Assembly: GCA_008933705.1 (NCBI GenBank)
Contig: WBUN01000044.1
Location: 1 to 39,633, forward strand
Origin: Hyphomicrobiaceae bacterium
Lineage (GTDB): Bacteria > Pseudomonadota > Alphaproteobacteria > Rhizobiales > Hyphomicrobiaceae
Reading direction: 5' to 3'
Length of the DNA: 39,633 nt
Shown: positions 24,817 through 32,683 of the stretch, piece by piece
How the letters are laid out: each line of letters opens with the position of its first letter
Numbering within the stretch: the first letter of the stretch is position 1
Notes under the pieces: generated by a model
The model's database searches: none
Told to the model about the DNA's origin: nothing
The model's input: only the letters and a program-made list of their open reading frames with translations
Position numbers and translations under genes: made by a program

Positions 24817-25601
24817 GCCTCCTGTCGGTCGAGCAGCTCGGCAAGTCCTTCGGCGGCGTCGTCGCCGCAAGAGGCGTCACCTTCGCCGTCGACGCCGGCA
24901 AGCTGCTCGCCGTCATCGGCCCCAACGGCGCCGGCAAGTCGACCATCTTCAATATGGTCGGCGGCCAGCTCGCCCCCGACACGGGCCGCGTCGTACTGGC
25001 GGGCGAGGACATCACGGCAACCCCGCCCCGGCATCGCTGGCGTCTCGGCGTCGGCCGCACGTTCCAGATCGCGCAGACGTTCGTCTCCATGACCGTCGCG
25101 GAGAACGTGCAGATGGCGCTCATCAGCCTCAACCGCCGCACGCGCGCCTGGTGGCCGGCCGCGGGCGCGCTCTATCGCGACGAGGCCGTGGCGCTGCTCG
25201 AGCGCGTCGGCATGGCCGACAATGCGGATCGCCCGTGCAGCGAGCTCGCCTACGGCGACGTCAAGCGCGTGGAGCTGGCGATCGCGCTCGCCGGCACGCC
25301 CAAGCTGCTGCTGATGGACGAGCCAACCGCGGGCATGGCGCCCAAGGAACGGGCGCAGCTCATGGAGCTGACGGCCGGGATTGCGCGTGAGCGCACCATC
25401 GGCGTGCTGTTCACCGAGCATGACATGGACGCCGTCTTCGGCCATGCCGACGACATCATCGTGCTGGTGCGCGGCGAGATCATCGCCGCGGGCCGCCCCG
25501 CTGAGGTGCGCAACAATGCCCGGGTGCGCCAAGTCTATCTCGGCGGCACCGAGATCGGGGCACGCCCATCCTCGCAAGCTGCGGAGGCCGCCCAGCCATG
25601 A
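24813..25601 (+). CDS. ABC transporter ATP-binding protein, LivG type
   Basis: A 262-residue ATPase with Walker A GPNGAGKST, LGVGRTFQIAQTF (LivG-type Q-loop) and Walker B LLLMDEPTAGMAP, followed by a switch histidine in FTEHDMDAVFG. The ABC signature is unusual: the expected LSYG-type motif appears as ELAYGDVKRVELAIAL, which is normal for this branch. The stop overlaps the next gene start (ATGA). It pairs with the LivF-type ATPase to power the fused permease. Confidence 0.9.
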   Translation: MSLLSVEQLGKSFGGVVAARGVTFAVDAGKLLAVIGPNGAGKSTIFNMVGGQLAPDTGRVVLAGEDITATPPRHRWRLGVGRTFQIAQTFVSMTVAENVQMALISLNRRTRAWWPAAGALYRDEAVALLERVGMADNADRPCSELAYGDVKRVELAIALAGTPKLLLMDEPTAGMAPKERAQLMELTAGIARERTIGVLFTEHDMDAVFGHADDIIVLVRGEIIAAGRPAEVRNNARVRQVYLGGTEIGARPSSQAAEAAQP

Positions 25602-26323
25602 GCACCGGCGCCGGCGCCATCCTCGAGATCGACCACGTCGACGCCGCCTACGGGCAGGCGCAGATCCTGTTCGGGGTGTCCCTCAACCTGAAGCGGGGCG
25701 AGACCGTCGCACTGATGGGCCGCAACGGCGCCGGCAAATCGACCACGCTCAAGGCCGTCATGGGCCTCGTGCCGGCCCGCGGCCGGGCCGTGCGCTTCGC
25801 CGGGCACGACATCCTGGGGCTCGCGCCCTATCGCATCGCCCGCCTCGGCCTCGGCTACGTGCCGGAGGACCGGCGCATCTTCACCGACCTCACCGTCTAC
25901 GAGAATCTCGAGGTCGGCGCCAAGGCTGCCATTGGCAACGGCCGCGCCGCCTGGACGCCCGATCGCCTGTTCTCGATCTTCCCCAATCTTGCCGAGATGC
26001 GGGGCCGCCGCGCCAGCCAGATGTCGGGCGGCGAGCAGCAGATGCTCACCATCGCCCGCACGCTGATGGGCAACCCGGAAGCCGTGCTGCTCGACGAGCC
26101 GTCGGAGGGCCTGGCGCCCGTCATCGTCGAGCAGATGGCGGAGGCCGTGCAGCGCATGAAGGCTGAGGGCATCGCCGTGCTGCTGTCGGAGCAGAACCTC
26201 TATTTCGCAGCCGCCGTGGCGGATCGCAGCTACATCATCGAGAAGGGCGCCATCCGCCACGAAGGCAGCATGGCCGAGATCCAGGCAAATGCCGCCCTGC
26301 GCGAAGCGTATCTGTCGGTGTGA
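25598..26323 (+). CDS. ABC transporter ATP-binding protein, LivF type
   Basis: A 241-residue ATPase with Walker A GRNGAGKST, LGYVPEDRRIFTDLTV (characteristic LivF Q-loop region), signature MSGGEQQMLTIARTL, Walker B AVLLDEPSEGLAP and switch region LLSEQNLYFA. The heterodimer with the LivG-type subunit is standard for these importers. It is the last gene of the operon; a terminator-like hairpin lies about 110 bases downstream. Confidence 0.9.
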   Translation: MSTGAGAILEIDHVDAAYGQAQILFGVSLNLKRGETVALMGRNGAGKSTTLKAVMGLVPARGRAVRFAGHDILGLAPYRIARLGLGYVPEDRRIFTDLTVYENLEVGAKAAIGNGRAAWTPDRLFSIFPNLAEMRGRRASQMSGGEQQMLTIARTLMGNPEAVLLDEPSEGLAPVIVEQMAEAVQRMKAEGIAVLLSEQNLYFAAAVADRSYIIEKGAIRHEGSMAEIQANAALREAYLSV

Positions 26324-26432
26324 ACGTCGCGTTGATGCCGTGGTCCGGCTTGCGCCTGGACGGCGTCCAGATGGGTGCCTGCTCGACTCATCAGCTTGCC
26401 GCGGCCTATCCTGGCGAGGAGCCGTCATTTTT

Positions 26433-26452
26433 CCGACGCCGCCGTCGGTTTT
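26433..26452 (+). terminator. Rho-independent-type terminator after the importer operon
   Basis: CCGACG-CCGC-CGTCGG forms a six-pair GC stem followed directly by TTTT. It sits about 110 bases after the LivF-type stop and 60 before the next start. The T-run is short, so efficiency may be partial. Confidence 0.55.
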
Positions 26453-26511
26453 GCTCGATGCCGGACGCTCGGGGCGCATGAACGCGCGCCGGCAGGTGGA
26501 GGGGTGGGATT

Positions 26512-27744
26512 ATGTCTTTCAGGACGCTCGCGGCGCTTTTTGCATTCATCATCGGCGGCTTTGCGATTGCGGCTGGCGCAGATGCCAGGGATCGCGGCCG
26601 GGACCGCGACGGCAATTGGGTCTTGCTCGCAACGCGCTCGGTCGATCTCAAGAAGGAGGATGACCGCATCGACGTCGGGACGGGCAAGGGTCGCTTCAGA
26701 TCCGTCATGATCGTCGGCAAGGACCGCCTGATCGACATCAACCGGGTGACGGTGGCCACCGAAGGCCAGCCCTTCGTCGAGAAGAGGCGTCTCAAGCTCG
26801 AGCACGGGCAGCGCTCGCGGCCGATCAGGTTCAGCCGCGAGGGACAGGCGATAAAGCACGTTGATCTCTCGTACCGGCTGCATATTGGAGCGGCGGGACC
26901 TGCCAAGGTCGAGCTGTGGGGCCTGCGCGCCTCTCCCGACGTTCCGACCGCGCGCTCCAAATCGCCGTCGCGAACCACGACGACGGCGGCTGCGGCGACG
27001 GCCCCGCAGGGGGAGGAGACGGACGGCGCCGGTGCCGTGATGTTCGGCGTTCTGGAGGTCGGCTCCGACGTCGAGCAGGACGTCTTCAAGCTTGGCCGGG
27101 AATACGGAAGGTTCGGCAGGATACGCTTGCGCGCGCAGGGCAACGCCGTGCAGATCAAGGAAGTGCGCGTCATCTACACCGGCGGCGCGCCCGACGTGCT
27201 CGCGCTCAGCGGCGAGGTAGCTGCCAACGAGCAGACGGATTGGCTGGACCTGAAGGGCGACCGTTTCATCCGGGAGATCCACTTCGTCTACGCGGGCCGG
27301 TCCCGCAGCAAGGCTCGGCTGGAGGTTTACGGCGAATACGCCGAGAGCTGGTTCCGGCCGGGATCGGGCACGGGTGCCTTCTCGTCAGCGAACAAAGGCT
27401 GGCTCTATCTCGGCGGCCAGTCGCCTCTGTTCGTGAGCATCCGGCGCGGCCTCGGCTACGAGACCGATATCGTGTCGGTGGCGCGCAATCGCGGCTTCAA
27501 GTCGCTGCGTCTCGACGTGAAGAACCGCGCCATCACGCTGAACCAGATCAAGGTCGTCTACTCCGACGATTCGAGCGACATCTTCGCCGAGCGCCAGAAG
27601 GTCAACGGCGGCACCTCCTACGGTCCGGTCGAGCTGAAATCCCGGCGTCCGATCAAGCAGATCGAGATCAGCTACCGCTCGCGCATCTTCGACACGCAGG
27701 CTCGCGGCAAGGGCTACGCCTTCGTCGAGTTCTGGGTGAGGTAG
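26512..27744 (+). CDS. Exported protein with three YaaI/DUF2541-like repeats
   Basis: A 410-residue protein with a signal peptide (MSFRTLAALFAFIIGGFAIA, cleavage near ADA). Three beta-rich repeats of about 100-120 residues follow, near residues 35-145, 175-280 and 300-410. Each shows the order W/G-hydrophobic-G, a central IK-Val-Y strand pair (KEVRVIYTGG; NQIKVVYSDDS), a TDWLDLKG-like turn and an I..I.F.Y strand (REIHFVYAG; KQIEISYRS). The second repeat matches the plan of E. coli YaaI (DUF2541), a single-domain periplasmic protein of unknown function. The Thr/Ala-rich linker SPSRTTTTAAAATAPQ separates repeats one and two. A GGAGGGG run lies upstream of the ATG. The function is unknown; an adhesive or binding role would fit repeated beta domains. 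Confidence 0.7.
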   Translation: MSFRTLAALFAFIIGGFAIAAGADARDRGRDRDGNWVLLATRSVDLKKEDDRIDVGTGKGRFRSVMIVGKDRLIDINRVTVATEGQPFVEKRRLKLEHGQRSRPIRFSREGQAIKHVDLSYRLHIGAAGPAKVELWGLRASPDVPTARSKSPSRTTTTAAAATAPQGEETDGAGAVMFGVLEVGSDVEQDVFKLGREYGRFGRIRLRAQGNAVQIKEVRVIYTGGAPDVLALSGEVAANEQTDWLDLKGDRFIREIHFVYAGRSRSKARLEVYGEYAESWFRPGSGTGAFSSANKGWLYLGGQSPLFVSIRRGLGYETDIVSVARNRGFKSLRLDVKNRAITLNQIKVVYSDDSSDIFAERQKVNGGTSYGPVELKSRRPIKQIEISYRSRIFDTQARGKGYAFVEFWVR

Positions 27745-27929
27745 CCCGACCTTCGGCGGTCGCGGACAGCCGGCAGCCACCGGCCTCGGGGCTCGGTTGA
27801 GGTCGAAGGCGGCCGCCGGCGCGGCGCGCTCTGCACCTCTGCCCCCAACTCTCCCCACGGAATGCACCGCCATCGCGCGACGGGCGGACACGATTCCTGA
27901 TCGAATCGAGCCTTCGTCGCGGACAACCC

Positions 27930-27957
27930 TGGACAATCGCCCGATTGTTCGTATGCT
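27930..27957 (+). promoter_or_regulatory. Promoter with palindromic operator for the heterocycle operon
   Basis: TGGACA (27930-27935) and TATGCT (27952-27957) are 16 bases apart. The spacer holds ACAATCG-CC-CGATTGT (27933-27948), a perfect palindrome with 7-bp arms, extendable to GnACAATCG...CGATTGTnC. Size and position fit a MarR-dimer repressor site. The operon encodes a MarR protein at 37242. Transcription would start about 32 bases before the hyuA ATG. Confidence 0.6.
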
Positions 27958-27996
27958 AACGACAGGCAGCCCATCAGCGAGGCTTACCCGGCACCT

Positions 27997-30051
27997 ATGC
28001 GGCGCGTTGTTGGCATCGACGTCGGCGGCACGTTCACGGACCTCCTGCTCTATGAGACGGGTCCGGGCGGCGAGCGCGTCAGGCTCGCCAAGATTCCCAC
28101 CACCGCCGCCAACCAGGCCGTCGGCGTGCTGGGCGCCATCGCCGAGACGGGCGTCGCGGCGGCCGATCTCGACCTCATCATTCACGGCACCACCGCCACG
28201 ACCAATGCCGTGCTCGAGCGCAAGGTTGCCCGGGTCGGCCTCATCACCACGCGCGGGTTTCGCGATACCCTCGAGCTTGGCCGCCGCACGCGTCCCAGGC
28301 CCTACGGCCTGTTCGGCACCTTCGAGCCGCTGATCCCGCGCGAGCTGCGCGTCGAGATCGACGAGCGCATGAGCGCGCGGGGCGAGGTGGTGGTGCCGCT
28401 GGACGAGACCGCGCTGGCGGCCGCGGTAGGCAAGCTCGCCGGCATGGGCTGCGAGAGCCTCGTCATCCACTTCCTGCACTCCTACGCCAATCCGGCGCAC
28501 GAGCTTGCCGCCGGCGCCATCGCGCGCAGGCTGTGGCCGAACGAGTATGTGACGCTGGGCCACGCGCTGCTGTCGGAGTATCGGGAGTACGAGCGCGGCA
28601 CCACGGCCTCGGTCAACGCCGCCGTGCAGCCGATCCTCGACCGCTATGTGCGCCGGCTGCAACGCGAGCTGGAAGACCAGGGTTTCAAGCGCGATCTGCT
28701 GGTCATGAACGGCAATGGAGGCACGGTGTCGGCGCGCGTGGTGGCGCGCGATGCGGCCAAGACCATCATGTCCGGTCCCGCGTCCGGCGTGATGGCGGCG
28801 GCGGCCACGCTGGCGCAGTCGGGCATCAAGAACGCCATCACCTACGATATGGGCGGCACCTCCACCGACGTCGCCCTCGTGCACGGCGGCGTGCCGCAGG
28901 TATCGGCGGAGCTGACCATCGACTACGGGCTGCCAATCCACGTGCCGATGGTGGACGTGCGCACGGTCGGCGCCGGCGGCGGCTCGATCGCCTCCATCAA
29001 TGCCGCGGGCATGCTGCAGGTCGGCCCGCAATCGGCTGGCTCCGAGCCTGGCCCCATATGCTACGGCCGCGGCGGCACGCTGCCGACCATAACGGATGCC
29101 AACCTCGTGCTGGGCCGCCTCGATCCCGATCGCCTGCTGGCCGTCTCCCAGCCCGTCACCGTGGCGCAGGTGCGCGATGCCTTCGGTGCGACGCTCGCCA
29201 AGCCGCTGGGTCTCGGCATCGAGCAGGCGGCTGCGGCCGTGATCCGGCTTGCCAACACCCACATGGCCGGCGCTATCCGCATGGTCTCGCTGTCGCGCGG
29301 CCACGATCCTCGCGACTTCACGCTGTTCGCCTTCGGCGGCGCCGGCCCGCTGCACGCCGTTGCGCTGGCACGCGAGCTCGGCATCCCCGAGGTGCTGGTG
29401 CCGGCGCGTCCGGGGCTCACCAACGCGCTCGGCTGTCTCGTCGCCGACCTGCGCCAGGATTTCGTCAACACGCTCAACACCCCGCTCGACACCGTCGCCA
29501 TGACCGAGGTGGGCGCCATCCTCGCCGCCCAGCGCGAGCGCGGCATCGCCATCAACGCCGAGGAGCAGAGCGAGATCGTGGAGACCACGGTGCTGCACGG
29601 CGCCGACATGCAGTTCCGCGGCCAGACGCACCTCATCCGCGTTGCCATTCCGCGTGCCGATGTCTCGCGCGAGGAGCTGCAGGCGCTGTTCGAGGAGGCC
29701 TACTTCAACCGCTTCCAGGTGCGGTTGCCGGAGATCAAGGCCGTGCTGGTCAATCTCGTCACCTCCGTCATCGGCAGGCGCCGCAGCTTCCCGATCGGCG
29801 CGCTGATCGAGGGCGGCGGCCGGGCCGCCTCGGCGGCGGCGGCGATCATCGCCGAGCGCGAGCTGTTCGCCGGCGGGCGCTGGCATCTGGCGCGCGTCTT
29901 CGACCGGGTGAAGCTGCCCATCGGCGCCCGCATCGAGGGGCCCGCCATCGTCCAGCAGGTCGACGCCACCACGGTCATCGAGCCGGGATCCGTGGCAACG
30001 GTGGACGCGATAGGCAATCTGAGGATCGACGTCTTTGGAGCTTCTGCATGA
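27997..30051 (+). CDS. hyuA: Hydantoinase/oxoprolinase subunit A (HyuA-type)
   Basis: A 684-residue protein of the HyuA family, the ATP-binding subunit that phosphorylates a lactam or imide oxygen to drive hydrolysis (or, in carboxylase relatives, a ketone). The N-terminus GIDVGGTFTDLLLY and the internal YDMGGTSTDVALV are the actin-like phosphate loops. GAGGGSIASI and FAFGGAGPLHA are further family motifs. There is no signal peptide, so it is cytosolic. The ATG at 27997 has only a distant GAGG. The stop overlaps the HyuB start. It is the first gene after an operator-bearing promoter and leads a catabolic operon with a molybdenum hydroxylase and a 6-hydroxynicotinate-reductase-like gene. The lactam is probably a reduced N-heterocycle, but that is inferred from context. 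Confidence 0.88.
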   Translation: MRRVVGIDVGGTFTDLLLYETGPGGERVRLAKIPTTAANQAVGVLGAIAETGVAAADLDLIIHGTTATTNAVLERKVARVGLITTRGFRDTLELGRRTRPRPYGLFGTFEPLIPRELRVEIDERMSARGEVVVPLDETALAAAVGKLAGMGCESLVIHFLHSYANPAHELAAGAIARRLWPNEYVTLGHALLSEYREYERGTTASVNAAVQPILDRYVRRLQRELEDQGFKRDLLVMNGNGGTVSARVVARDAAKTIMSGPASGVMAAAATLAQSGIKNAITYDMGGTSTDVALVHGGVPQVSAELTIDYGLPIHVPMVDVRTVGAGGGSIASINAAGMLQVGPQSAGSEPGPICYGRGGTLPTITDANLVLGRLDPDRLLAVSQPVTVAQVRDAFGATLAKPLGLGIEQAAAAVIRLANTHMAGAIRMVSLSRGHDPRDFTLFAFGGAGPLHAVALARELGIPEVLVPARPGLTNALGCLVADLRQDFVNTLNTPLDTVAMTEVGAILAAQRERGIAINAEEQSEIVETTVLHGADMQFRGQTHLIRVAIPRADVSREELQALFEEAYFNRFQVRLPEIKAVLVNLVTSVIGRRRSFPIGALIEGGGRAASAAAAIIAERELFAGGRWHLARVFDRVKLPIGARIEGPAIVQQVDATTVIEPGSVATVDAIGNLRIDVFGASA

Positions 30052-31802
30052 GCGCGCTCGATCCCCTGACGCTCGCCGTCATCCAGGCCGGTCTCGGGCA
30101 GGTGTGCAACGAGATGGACATCGCCTTCTCGCGCTCGGCCTTCTCGCCCGTGATCGCGGAAGCCGACGACCGCTCCTCCGGCCTTTACGACAGGGACACC
30201 GGCGCGCTCATCAGCCAGGGCGAGCTTGGCCTGCCGGTGTTCGTCGGCACCATGCAGTATTCGACGCGCGAGCTTATCCGCCTGATCGGCGAGGGCAGGG
30301 CCGGCCCACCCGAGCCGGGCGACATCTACATCGTCAACGATCCCTATCTCGGCGGCACGCACCTGATGGACGTGCGCTTCGCGCTGCCCTTCTACCATCG
30401 GGGCGAGCTGTTCTGCTGGCTGCAGAACACCGGCCACTGGCCCGATATCGGCGGCATGGTGCCGGGCGGCTTCTCGGCCAAGGCCACCGAGGTCGAGCAG
30501 GAGGGGCTGCGCCTGCCGCCCGTCAAGCTCTTCAAGCGCGGGGTGATGGATCCCGAGATCTACGCCATCATCACCTCCAACATCCGCATCGCCGACCAGC
30601 GCATCGGCGACATCAAGGCCCAGGCCGCGGCCCTGAAGGTGGGCGAGCGCCGCCTGACCGAGCTGGTCGACCGCTACGGCCGCGACACGGTCGCCGAGGC
30701 TATCGGCGAGATCCGCCAGCGCGCCGCGCGCCTGATGCGGGCCCACATCGCCACGATCCCCGACGGCGTCTATCGCTCCGAGGCCTTCGTCGACTCCGAC
30801 GGCGTCGTCAACGAACCGCTGAAGATCGCGCTCGCCGTCACCAAGGCCGGCGACACGCTCACGTTCGACTTCACGGGTTCCTCGCCGCCGTGCCGCGGGC
30901 CGATGAACTCGGTGGCGGCGACGACATATTCAGCGGTCTACCTCGCGGTGCGTCACATCTTCCCGGATACGCCGCTCAACGCGGGCGCCTTCGAGCCGCT
31001 CAAGATCGTGCGGCCCGAGGGCACCTTCCTCGACGCGCATTATCCGCGGCCGGTCTCCGGCTGCGCCGCCGAGGTATCACAGCGCATCGCCGAGGCCGTC
31101 TTCCTCGCGCTGGCGCAGGCCATCCCCGACAAGGTGACGGCGGCGCCGGCCGGGTCATCGGGCAACTTCGCGCTGGGCGGCATCGATCCGCTGAAGGCCG
31201 CCGGCTACGTCATGTACCAGATCTCCGGCGGCGGCTACGGCGGCAATATCGAAGGCGACGGCATCAGCAACGGCTGCTCCACCATCGGCATCTCCAAGAC
31301 CGCGCCGGTGGAGGTGATGGAGCAGTACTACCCCGTGCTGTTCCGCCGCTTCGCCCTGCGCGAAGGCTCGGGCGGCGCCGGCTGGCGCCGCGGCGGCTTC
31401 GGCGTGCACTACGAGGTTGAGCTGCTGCGCGGGGAGGCGCGGGCCTCCTTCGTCATGGATCACGGCCGCTTCGGCCCGCCCGGCGTGCTGGGCGGCGGCG
31501 ATGGCGCCCCCAACATCGTGCGCATCCATCGCGGCAACGAGGTCTCCATTCCCGAGCACCTCTCCAAAGACCAGGACATCCCGCTCAGCCGCGGCGACCG
31601 CGTGGAGGTGATGACGCCGGGCGGCGGCGGCTACGGCGATCCGTTCCGGCGCGATGCTGCCCTCGTCGCCCGCGATGTGATCCGCGGCTACTACACGGCG
31701 GAGGAGGCGCGCTCGCTGTTCGGCGTGGTGCTGTCCGCCGACGGCACGGTCGATGCCGCTGCAACCGCTGCCGCCCGCAGCCGTCTCAAGCGCTCGGCGT
31801 GA
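30048..31802 (+). CDS. hyuB: Hydantoinase/oxoprolinase subunit B (HyuB-type)
   Basis: A 584-residue partner of HyuA. The motif NDPYLGGTHLMDVRF near residue 100, FTGSSPPCRGPMNS in the middle and GGGGYGDPFRR near the end are typical. HyuA/HyuB form a heteromer that hydrolyses cyclic amides with ATP; related pairs are 5-oxoprolinase, N-methylhydantoinase and acetone/acetophenone carboxylase. No extra carboxylase subunit is seen here, which favours hydrolysis. The ATG overlaps the HyuA TGA (ATGA), and the stop lies in the GAGGAGG-bearing gap before the CoxM-type gene. Confidence 0.88.
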   Translation: MSALDPLTLAVIQAGLGQVCNEMDIAFSRSAFSPVIAEADDRSSGLYDRDTGALISQGELGLPVFVGTMQYSTRELIRLIGEGRAGPPEPGDIYIVNDPYLGGTHLMDVRFALPFYHRGELFCWLQNTGHWPDIGGMVPGGFSAKATEVEQEGLRLPPVKLFKRGVMDPEIYAIITSNIRIADQRIGDIKAQAAALKVGERRLTELVDRYGRDTVAEAIGEIRQRAARLMRAHIATIPDGVYRSEAFVDSDGVVNEPLKIALAVTKAGDTLTFDFTGSSPPCRGPMNSVAATTYSAVYLAVRHIFPDTPLNAGAFEPLKIVRPEGTFLDAHYPRPVSGCAAEVSQRIAEAVFLALAQAIPDKVTAAPAGSSGNFALGGIDPLKAAGYVMYQISGGGYGGNIEGDGISNGCSTIGISKTAPVEVMEQYYPVLFRRFALREGSGGAGWRRGGFGVHYEVELLRGEARASFVMDHGRFGPPGVLGGGDGAPNIVRIHRGNEVSIPEHLSKDQDIPLSRGDRVEVMTPGGGGYGDPFRRDAALVARDVIRGYYTAEEARSLFGVVLSADGTVDAAATAAARSRLKRSA

Positions 31803-31813
31803 GGAGGCACGCG

Positions 31814-32683
31814 ATGGTCGCCTACTATCGCCCCGCATCGCTCGACGAAGCGCTTGCCATCCGCGCCGCGCGCGACGTGATGATCCTTGCGGGTGGCACC
31901 GACATCTACCCGGCCAAGGCGGCGCGCGCCGGCTGGGGCGACATGCGCCACAAGGACGTTCTCGACATCAGCCGGCTTGCCGACCTGAGGGGCATTTCGG
32001 CGCAGGCGGATCACTGGCGCATCGGCGCGCTGACGACCTGGACCGACCTCATCCGCGCCGACCTTCCTGCGCTGTTCGATGGCTACAGGCGCGCGGCACG
32101 CGAGGTCGGGGGCGTGCAGATCCAGAACCGCGGGACGCTGGCCGGCAATATCTGCACGGCCTCGCCTGCGGGCGACGGCATCCCCAACCTGCTGGCGCTC
32201 GACGCCCGCATCGAGCTTGCCAGCGGCCAGGGTCGCCGCCTCGTGCCGATGACGGCGTTCATCGACGGCTACCGTCACACGGTTTGCCGCGCCGACGAGA
32301 TCGTAACCGCCGTCCTCGTGCCCCGGCCGGCGACGCCCGCGCGCAGCCATTTCCTCAAGCTCGGCGCGCGCAGGTATCTGGTGATCTCCATCGTCATGGC
32401 CGCCAGCGTCGTCGAGATCGGCCATGACGGCCGCATCGGCGCGGCACGCGTTGCTGTCGGCTCGTGCTCGGCGGTGCCGCAGCGGCTTGGCGCGCTGGAG
32501 AATGCGCTGGTGGGACAGCTCGTCGCTGCCGCGCCCGATGTCGTTGCGCCGATCCACCTCGCCACCCTTGCGCCCATCGACGACATTCGCGCTTCCGGCG
32601 CCTACCGGCGGCATGCCGCGCTGGCGCTGGTGCGGGATCTGCTGTCCGAACTCGCGGCCGACGCCGAACGGAGGGCCGCGTGA
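31814..32683 (+). CDS. FAD-binding subunit of a molybdenum hydroxylase (CoxM type)
   Basis: A 289-residue flavoprotein subunit of the xanthine dehydrogenase family. FAD-binding motifs are AGGTDIYP and NRGTLAGNICTASPAGD. It passes electrons from the iron-sulfur clusters to the acceptor. GAGGAGG lies six bases before the ATG at 31814; the in-frame GTG overlapping the HyuB stop is too far upstream for that site. Its last base is shared with the ATG of the next gene. Nothing in the sequence names the aromatic substrate. Confidence 0.9.
   Translation: MVAYYRPASLDEALAIRAARDVMILAGGTDIYPAKAARAGWGDMRHKDVLDISRLADLRGISAQADHWRIGALTTWTDLIRADLPALFDGYRRAAREVGGVQIQNRGTLAGNICTASPAGDGIPNLLALDARIELASGQGRRLVPMTAFIDGYRHTVCRADEIVTAVLVPRPATPARSHFLKLGARRYLVISIVMAASVVEIGHDGRIGAARVAVGSCSAVPQRLGALENALVGQLVAAAPDVVAPIHLATLAPIDDIRASGAYRRHAALALVRDLLSELAADAERRAA

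Noticed and set aside
22855-24870. 671-codon open frame on the minus strand
   Set aside because: Antisense to the LivH-LivM gene, low-complexity His/Arg/Glu-rich translation with no domain; typical of antisense frames in GC-rich codon usage.
27385-29886. 833-codon open frame on the minus strand
   Set aside because: Runs opposite hyuA and the three-repeat protein gene, both of which have clear family motifs; its translation is His/Asp/Arg-rich without domains.
28533-31802. 1089-codon frame covering HyuB
   Set aside because: Only the part from 30048 is HyuB; the upstream half is an out-of-frame reading of hyuA. The start was set at the ATGA overlap.
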